From positions 124,001 through 188,000 of the forward strand of contig MU270098.1 of assembly GCA_021432635.1 (NCBI GenBank): DNA of 64,000 nucleotides. Reading direction: 5' to 3'. This DNA comes from Thozetella sp. PMI_491. Taxonomy: Eukaryota; Ascomycota; Sordariomycetes; Chaetosphaeriales; Chaetosphaeriaceae. Shown here in pieces: positions 56,961 through 64,000 of this stretch (within the stretch, counting starts at the first letter, position 1; every line of letters begins with the position of its first letter). The notes under the pieces were generated by a model. That model searched no databases and had not been told where the DNA came from. It was given only the letters and a program-made list of their open reading frames with translations. A program made the position numbers and the translations under genes.

Positions 56961-59900
56961 GGTGGCTGGAAGTAGGCAAGTCGCCGAGGAGCGGTTGGGT
57001 TCGAGTTTGAGCTGGAGTTGCCGAGAGATCGGACAAGATTATAGAGGGGAGGACCATTCGATTTATATTCGAGCACCATGGCTGCCGAGGGCCCTTGGGT
57101 ACCGGCTGCCACGAATTTGGGATGGATACTGTCGATTTCGGGAGTGCATTTGGGCTCTCTATCCTTGCCTTGCCCCAAAATAGCAGAGGGGTGTGGAACC
57201 CGCCCCTAGTCAAATCTCAGCCTCCTGCTGCCTTGGGCGTGCCACACCACCACCTCTTCGGCAACCTCGAACGCGATGGTGATGGCGGTGCGTACGCGGG
57301 TGTAGGACGCGTTTATTGCACCAGACGATTTCCTATCTAAAATTCTAGTCAATTTTTGAACACATCTGCCTCCAACATGCCAAAGATTCCACGTGTCTAT
57401 CCTCAAGCTGTAGCAAATTGAACGTTTGGAACCTTTTGGAAGGACAGCAACCTGTGCTGCTGCCAGCCTGCTACCGCTCCCTACCGTACTTGTTTCCGTC
57501 CAATGCCTTGCGCATGCGTTCCCGCGCTGGCCACCTATCTCAGCAACATACGTATACACGGAGCCACCAGGTCCTTGTGTGCCACGCCCTGCAGGGCAGG
57601 CAAGGCATGGGAATTTGCTGGCTGCTTGTTTCGTAGGCATCAGCGCTAGTCTCGTCCCAGCCGATCCGCGGCGTTAATCTGGACTTGCTTGGACATAAAC
57701 CCCGGGGAAAAGTGGAGCGAGTCCGAAAGAGTGGGTCGCTGAAGGGGCGGAGGATTCACAGCAACATCGAGGAGCCTCAGCCCCAAAAGCCTGTTCGGAT
57801 CGGCCCCACATTTTCAGGGCCAATGGTCCTCGAGGCGGCGGCGCAGCAGCTATGAGGTCCGGGGGCTCTACATAAACTGGGAAACAAAGGCAGCATCTCG
57901 CGGCCGGCAACTACTAAGTCGCTGCCTTCGCGACAGGGCCACATCCGGGGCCTTGATGTAACGGCCGCGCCGCCCGGCCCCTATCTCTTGCCGCGAGAGA
58001 GCCAGTCATGAGCTTGGGCACCATGAACAAGTACAAGTCCGCGACAAATTTGCAACAGCCTTCATTTCCCTAAGCCCTCCGTGAGACCCTGCACCATGGT
58101 CAAGTATGATTCGTCAGCGCATCTGGAACGCTAGTAAGGCGATAGATTCGCGTTCGCGACCTATCTCGGGGCCCTCGAGGAGTGTCTCCCCAAAACGTGG
58201 TCGAGCATGGTTTACCAACACATCTAGAACGGCAAGGCCATGGGCGTTCGAGATCGATCTTTTGGCTCCAAGAACTGGTACCCTAAAACGGAGCTGTGTA
58301 AGGGTAGGACGACCGACGATAGAAGCCTGGTCGACATCGAGCTCCTCGCCCCCCGAAGCAGCGGACCCTGGCAGGCCAGAGTCGATCACCCCCAAGCGCG
58401 GGCGGATAGGCGGAAGAATAGGTAATCTTGGTGGTCCATCTGGTACCGCCGTGATAGCTATGTGGCATTGTCGCTGATCGAAAAGTCCCTTGCCTTCCCG
58501 CCTTAATCTTCAGCCAGCCGAAAGTGGTCTAGGGCGTACGTAGGTTGACCTCAGCCCCAGGACCCGGGTAGTAGTTTGCGCTGCCGGCTGGGAGCCACGG
58601 CTACCTCTATACAAGTACCTCACTTTCCATAACGAGCGAGTGAGGTGTGTGCGGAGCCGCACAGGTGCCGGCAGATTGGGCCTGTGGGTTCGGCGATGCT
58701 CCGAGGTGGGGCCCACTGTTTGAGGAGGCGAGCTGTTGAGCCCGTAGAAGGATGCGCAACCACACAATCTGACTCAGATGGACGACCGTGGCGAATGTGA
58801 AGGGCTGCATACCAGAAGCTACATCGCGCCTGTCATTTATCCCCCTCTTAAGTTTACCCGACGGCTCGATGATATGTCTTTCTCTAGCGCAGACAATCTG
58901 GTCGAAGAAGGCACTCATCTCGGTTCTCTCTGTTAGGCGTACGCCACTTCGGCGGTGACTTGAAAAGTCTCCGGGCAGTCTCAGCTGGAAAATGCTCAAG
59001 TTGGCCATCCACATGTGCCAGCGTACCCCAAACAGATGGCCATATCCCCCAAGAATGCCAATATGCCGGCCCAGAGTGTATTTTCTTGCACAACTGTTTC
59101 CTCCATAGCCCTTTGCTATTCAGATGATGAGATCGAGCTGGTTTCTCCGATCTCGAGTCTCCTGGTGACAAGCATCCAGTGTTTATTTGGTGTCACCCTA
59201 GCTCGGAGAGTTTCATTGCAACCGTTGTCATTCGCTCGTTCATTCTCCTCGTGGGTAAACGTGACGCAGACGTGATCGCCTCCTGATAACATATTTATCT
59301 TCCTAATGTGAGTACGTGCTTCGCGTGCATCCTCTCCCCAATGGTGGATTTAGCTTATACGTTTGTGGGCAGTTGTGCGATATCACTGATCTCTTTCAGG
59401 GGGTTTGCCGCCCAGCTTGCTTTCTTCGCCTCTCTTGATTGGAATATATACGGTCATATATACATCCTTGTTTTATAGCTCCCTTTCCGACGAAGGTCCG
59501 TATTCGGTATTGATGAGTGTGGTTGGTACTGAGACACACGTGCACGTACACGCAACTCATCAATATTGCCTGAGGAGATGTTATCTCGAAATGTTATCTC
59601 GGTCCCAGGTGACCTGGCCAAATACTTAACAAATCGCTGATATCTTTATCGTAAGCTAGCTAAGGTCATAATATAGCTACCGAGTAGTGGTCGGTAGCTA
59701 AGCAACATTAGTATAATTATCAATTTATGGTACCAAATAGCGACCTTTCACGTGTTACGCGCTTTCTGGCGTATACACTCGCTGACTTGATCCGTGAACA
59801 GATCTGTAGATATAGTTTTTGACTCCCGTCATTCTTGCGTAACGGTCAAAACTATTGTTGAGCTATCTCAGATAGCCTCACTGCCGCCTTCCGTATCTGT

Positions 59901-60413
59901 AGTGCCGTGGGCCGCTATATGGTTACGGCGGCAATTGTGGTCTACCTATAGCGTGGCAGTCGTTGTAACATCCACTATATTTCTATACTAAATATGGCAT
60001 GTATAACTGCATAATTACTCTCAGACCAGATTGCCGCCGACCACGCAACCTCACGACGAAGCCAGCACAAGCAAACAAGCACTTTTAGGTCGCGCAAAGT
60101 ATGATATACAAGAAATCTCAGGCACAGCCAATGAACTAGGAAATCTCATGGCAAAAGATTGATCAAGCATGCACGCCGAATCCCTGAAAGCCGGCGATTC
60201 ACGGGTGCTCCCAGCTGGAATCACACAGGCTAACCACCACTGCCCGAGGGCCGGTTCGTCACATGACCTGCATCGAATAAACCGGTGTCATTATAAACCT
60301 CCCCCTTCCAATATGACTGGCATAGCAAGCTAACTGACTGGTGCTCCAGAATAATCTAAGTACTAGATAAACCGACTGAGCCAAGATTATGGTAGACATA
60401 GCAAGCTGACAAG
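56961..60413. other. Gene-poor region
   Basis: About 3.4 kb. The left end should hold the RTA1 promoter. Around 58100-58430 two open frames face each other but show breaks and no family that I recognise. The rest has short frames and AT-rich stretches (59.6-60.4 kb). Confidence 0.5.
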
Positions 60414-60660
60414 GTGGACCGTGCACCTCAAAATCTCCGCGCTGACAACTTGAGGCAGCTGAGATTGTATGCCTTTTTAGTGCAAGCAGTTGGACCTTTT
60501 GTACTTACCCATGCTACGAAAGGACAAGTTTCGATTGGTCAGTTGGCGGATAAAGTGTGCCTCCGCCGCCGAGCCTCCAACATTTCTCTGATCCTCGACT
60601 AACTACATGCTCACCGCATAATTCGCCCATCTCGACGGCTCTCTCCTGCGTGCTAACCGA
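60414..60660 (+). pseudogene. O-methyltransferase-like N-terminal remnant
   Basis: A 62-codon frame without an intact start reads LRQLRLYAFLVQAVGPFVLT, then SIGQLADKV, and after a stop HAHRIIRPS. This order resembles the winged-helix dimerisation region of fungal O-methyltransferases. No SAM-binding part follows; the MAPEG gene begins at 60692. I take it as a truncated relic. Identification is weak because only the variable N-terminal part is left. Confidence 0.4.
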
Positions 60661-60691
60661 GACAACGATTCCAGACAAAGAATAGCCTGTA

Positions 60692-61251
60692 ATGCCTCAA
60701 AACGCAAATGCAGCGTTCTTTACAGTATGTCGGCTATCATTTCCGCTGGGTTCCTCGACTCACCATCTCACGGTAGATACCCATCGCGTATACAGTCGCG
60801 CAGCTGGGCGGCGTCTATAGTAAACGCTTGGCTAGTCAGGTATTCGACAATGCCCAGCCGAGGGATTATCTCGCAGCCGTGATGAAAGACAACAGCATTG
60901 ACAAGGCGGTGCGTTCTCGCGAGTGTCCCAAGTGATAGGACGAGTGCGGCTAACGCTAGAGAGTCTTGCTAGACCAAAGCGCGCATCCGTCGCGCCGATG
61001 CCGCTGAGGCTAACAGCCTGGCTACATTAACTCTCTTCGGGCCGGCGGTGGCGATTGCGAGCGTCGCCGCGGTTCCCGCCGAGACCATCAATGGCCTAGC
61101 CGTCAGCTACTTGGCTTTGCGAATTGCGTACATGGGTGTCTATATCTGGGCTGGCGGGAACCGGAATCTCTGGCCTCTGCGAAGCCTCACTCATTGGGGA
61201 AGTGTGTTCGTGGCAGTTTCCTTGTACGTCATAGCCGGTTTGCAGGTGTAG
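60692..61251 (+). CDS. MAPEG-family small membrane protein
   Basis: Membrane-associated eicosanoid/glutathione-metabolism family protein. Three exons, 60692-60724 (33 nt), 60777-60908 and 60973-61251, give 147 aa with every junction in frame. Landmarks: DNAQPRDYLAAVMKDNSIDK, then KARIRRADAAEANSLATL (the Arg/Glu/Asn signature of the second helix in MAPEG), ALRIAYMGVYI, and a last helix FVAVSLYVIAGL. Four hydrophobic segments fit the fold. The 11-codon first exon makes it easy to miss. Fungal MAPEGs are usually of unknown substrate; glutathione conjugation is a family inference. Confidence 0.82.
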
Positions 61252-62820
61252 GAGGAAACAAGCGAAGTAACTCAACTACGGAGGCTAGACTTAATATATA
61301 CTGGCGCCGTTAAGCCCTTTGTAGTATGCTGCAGCTACCGTATTTTTTTTTGAAAAGAAATCCCCAAAAAAAATCTGGTGGATGCCTAGGAACACTTGCT
61401 ACTCTTCTAGTTGCCAAATACTGAAGCACTAACGAAATGTTAGGTTCTAGGGCTCGTTTGTAAGGATAGGGTGATACCGATTAACCTTTTGGGGGTTAGT
61501 ATTGATAATCTCTGGATAAAAGCAGCTTAGTTACCTCTTTGTGTTCAGACATGTATTACTAAAAGCCAAAAGGGATAGTTCAAGTGTAACCTTCCATTCT
61601 ATCTGGTCTTCCTAGCCATGATCGGTTGAGATGGCTGAAAATAGATGCTTGGCGCTGGCTGATAGGTACATAGGAGGTTGCAGTCGACCGCTAGAGAAGG
61701 GTAATTAGAGTCTGTCCGTTTAGGGCGAGTTTGCCTATTTCTTTCACGCCTGCTATGTGTGCGCACCCATTACGAGTTAGTTTCTAACTTGGTGGTATGA
61801 GTTGCCAATAAAAGTGTCCCCGGCCCGTCCTTGCCACGCCGATGTTTTGGTGCTTCGATGGGCTGATTGCGTCGTGCGAATATGGATTGTTTCTATACGA
61901 GTTTGTGCGGCCGCTGGAGTTCAGCCTGTAATCATTACGTTACCAATTCTCCTGTTTGCAGCGCTTACAGGCGCGGGAAGTTGAATGATAGTCAAGCGCT
62001 ATAACGTTACGGTTGGCTGCTGGACCAACAGTTGTACGGCTGTACGATGGCGGTACGATGCCGGCCGGGCAATGGGCCGAAGGAATAGGCAATTATTGAG
62101 CTGCTGCAGCCCCTGGTTGGGCGGAACAACTCGCAAGGGCTCGCGACGGCGGTCAAATGACCTGGCAGTGCTGCCGAACTTTGTTGCCCAAAGAGGAAAT
62201 TTTGCTGGATGGGCCCGTGGTGCTGACCCGGCTTGGCAACTCGGCTCCTCTAGTCCAAGTTATTTGGGCACGAATTTGGCAACGAAATTGAGCTATGCTG
62301 CCACTGCCGCCCGGCGCCCGGGAATCAAGTCAGTGGCGCCTCGGCCCCTTTGCATTTCCCCGAGGCCCCCTATGTCGCAAGGTCCCGGGGTCGCCTTTGC
62401 CTTTTGGCTCTTGCCACGACGGCAGCGATTCGCAGGGTGCAACGTCTTTGTTCGCCGGATGCGACCTCGCCATGCACGCCATGTTTAGGCACCCGTCAGT
62501 TGTCTCCCCACAGCTGGCTGCACTAGGCTAAACCATGAGTTTTTTGACCGAACTTGGCCGTGATTGGCCCCGAATCTCTTTTTCCAAGCCCGTAGCTTAG
62601 CTAAGGCACCACTCTGGGTGCTACCGCGCTATAGTTATCCCCTTGTTGACCTGGCCGCTCCTGCTCGGGAGTCGCGACCCAGCCGCAAGAATATAAGACA
62701 TCATGAGTCCCCCCTTGACGGTTGTGGTCCTCTGGTTCTGGTGCAAACGGACTTGAACTTGCCTTTTCATCGCATCCGGTGTCCAGCGCTTCCCTCGACG
62801 ACGCCGATCTTAGCTCGAAG
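61252..62820. other. Intergenic region upstream of secreted enzyme gene
   Basis: 1.6 kb. The GC-rich open frame at about 61985-62488 has no motif and is rich in Arg, Pro and Gly, so I do not call it. A TATA-like AATATAAG lies about 130 bp upstream of the next start (about 62689). Confidence 0.5.
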
Positions 62821-64000
62821 ATGAAGACCTTTTCGCTTGCGGGCTGCATCGCCCTGCTTTCGGCCATCTCGTCGGCCCACCCCCTGGACGCGTTCTCGTC
62901 TGGTGTCGAGACGAGGCAGAGCGGCTCTACATGGTTCCTGCCCAACCTCGACCACACGTCCGGCCCAGTCCGCGGCTACGTCCCGAATCTCTTTAACAGC
63001 GGCGGGCAGCAAAACTTCACCTACCCTGTGTATAAAAGCATCAACTCGGGCGACTCCCAGGGCTTTATCAATGCACTGTATTCTGATGGGCCCAGCGGCG
63101 GCCAGCGAGACAATTGCTGGCTGGCGGGCCAGCCTCGTGTCATCTACCTGGCTCCTGGTACGTTGTTGCGGTTCACACACTCTGGCGAGCCGGACCTTCT
63201 AACCCGCCTATCTAGGAACCTACACCTTTACGTCTACCGTGTTTCTTGACACGGACACGGTCATCATTGGTGATGCCAAAAACCCACCGACCCTCCGCGC
63301 CGCCGCGGGCTTCAGCGGCAACTACCTCATTGTGGGCGGCCAAGGAGATGGCGATGCTCGCCCGTGCGGCGGCTTCGGTGGTGAAACCCACTTCTCCGTC
63401 ATGAGTACGTCGTAATCCTTTGTCGAAGGTGCTCTGCAATGTGATATACCAGATGGGCTGACAAGATCCCACAGTCAAGAACGTCATTCTCGACACTACA
63501 GCCAATGCAGGCAGCACCGGGTTCACGGCTCTGAGCTGGGCTGTTGCTCAGAACTCTGCTCTGGTGGGTCGTCCGCGATTGAATGTGTTGTTTATCTCGC
63601 GGTGCAGGCCATACTGACATAAGCACGTTAGGTCAATGTGGAAATTACCATGCCTCAGGGTGCCCACACTGGTAAGTGCGATCGCTCTGGTTCCCATACA
63701 CAAAACCTCCTCGCTAATTCCCTTCTCCCTAGGTATTGTTGTTGGCCCCGGTTCGACGCTTTCGATCTCGGACGTGAAGTTCAACTTTGGCAATGTTGGT
63801 TTGCACTGGAGCGGTAATTCCTCCCCTTCTCTCTGATCAAGCAGGATGTCAAATTAACGATATCCCAAAGGCCACCAGCAGGCTCAGGTTAGGGGCATGA
63901 CTTTTAACAAGTGCACTACTGGCTTCCTTATCGATGGCGGATCTACCATTAGCGTGATTGCCCCGACGTGCGACACGGTTAGCTTCTGCATCGTCCTCAA
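62821..64000 (+). CDS. Secreted GH55 / pectate-lyase-superfamily enzyme, 5' part
   Basis: Extracellular beta-helix glycosidase, probably an exo-beta-1,3-glucanase of family GH55 or a close relative; cut by the window end. Exons 62821-63157, 63216-63404, 63475-63563, 63632-63671, 63733-63813, 63871 onward, all phase-consistent. A signal peptide is clear (hydrophobic core in residues 5-17, likely cleavage after SSA at about 19), with a possible propeptide to the ETR near residue 34. The beta-helix part has YLAPGTYTFTSTVFLDTDTV, NPPTLRAA, and repeated short beta-strand turns (MIKNVILDTT, VNVEITMPQGAHTGIVVG, SISDVKF). The catalytic region lies outside the window, so the substrate stays open. Confidence 0.88.

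Noticed and set aside
58106-58477. Opposed open frames of about 90-120 codons
   Set aside because: Stops interrupt the only protein-like frame, and I recognise no family.
61985-62488. 167-codon open frame on the plus strand
   Set aside because: No family motif, Arg-rich composition, and it lies just upstream of a well-supported gene.

Overview
The window looks like the genome of a filamentous ascomycete (Pezizomycotina). Reasons: many 49-110 bp GT-AG introns with CTAAC/CTGAC-type branch sites, a non-reducing polyketide synthase with a starter-unit (SAT) domain, a HET-domain relic, a Clr5-domain gene, RTA1 and MAPEG membrane proteins and NLR-like ankyrin proteins. I cannot place the genus. 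Exon joins were worked out by hand; for every multi-exon gene given an exact length the joined exons keep frame. The Clr5 gene is the exception and is flagged.

Region 1 (1-19.2 kb) is a secondary-metabolite cluster: a 2325-aa NR-PKS (SAT-KS-AT-PT-ACP-ACP-ACP-TE, minus strand), a divergent stand-alone adenylation enzyme, a 12-helix MFS transporter, a stand-alone methyltransferase that matches the C-methyltransferase domain of NR-PKSs, and a COMT-type O-methyltransferase. The PKS 3' end lies 87 bp from the left edge, so the cluster may continue outside. The likely logic is: the PKS makes an aromatic product, the separate C-MeT may methylate it or the chain in trans, the O-MeT decorates it, the adenylation enzyme activates a carboxylate and the MFS protein exports.

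Region 2 (19.2-26.3 kb) holds a broken HET gene (in-frame stop, frameshifts, a 34-bp tandem duplication), a gene-poor GC-rich stretch, and an intact cytochrome b5-fused sphingolipid-type desaturase.

Region 3 (26.8-41.7 kb) is the most unusual part, an island of fungal NLR-like genes: an ankyrin-subtilase protein, a divergently transcribed beta-rich/coiled-coil protein of unknown function, a 1937-aa protein (alpha/beta-hydrolase with Asp at the nucleophile position, degenerate NACHT-like NTPase, long ankyrin array, ZZ zinc finger, acidic tail) and an F-box-ankyrin protein. I infer a possible self/non-self recognition or regulated-death module; nothing in the sequence proves it.

Region 4 (42-49 kb) has an alpha/beta-hydrolase esterase convergent with a gentisate 1,2-dioxygenase, an F-box remnant, and a Clr5-domain gene carrying a one-base homopolymer frameshift. 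Region 5 (49-64 kb) is gene-poor and repeat-bearing, with an RTA1-family membrane protein, an O-methyltransferase-like remnant, a small three-exon MAPEG gene, and the 5' part of a secreted GH55/pectate-lyase-fold enzyme cut by the window end.
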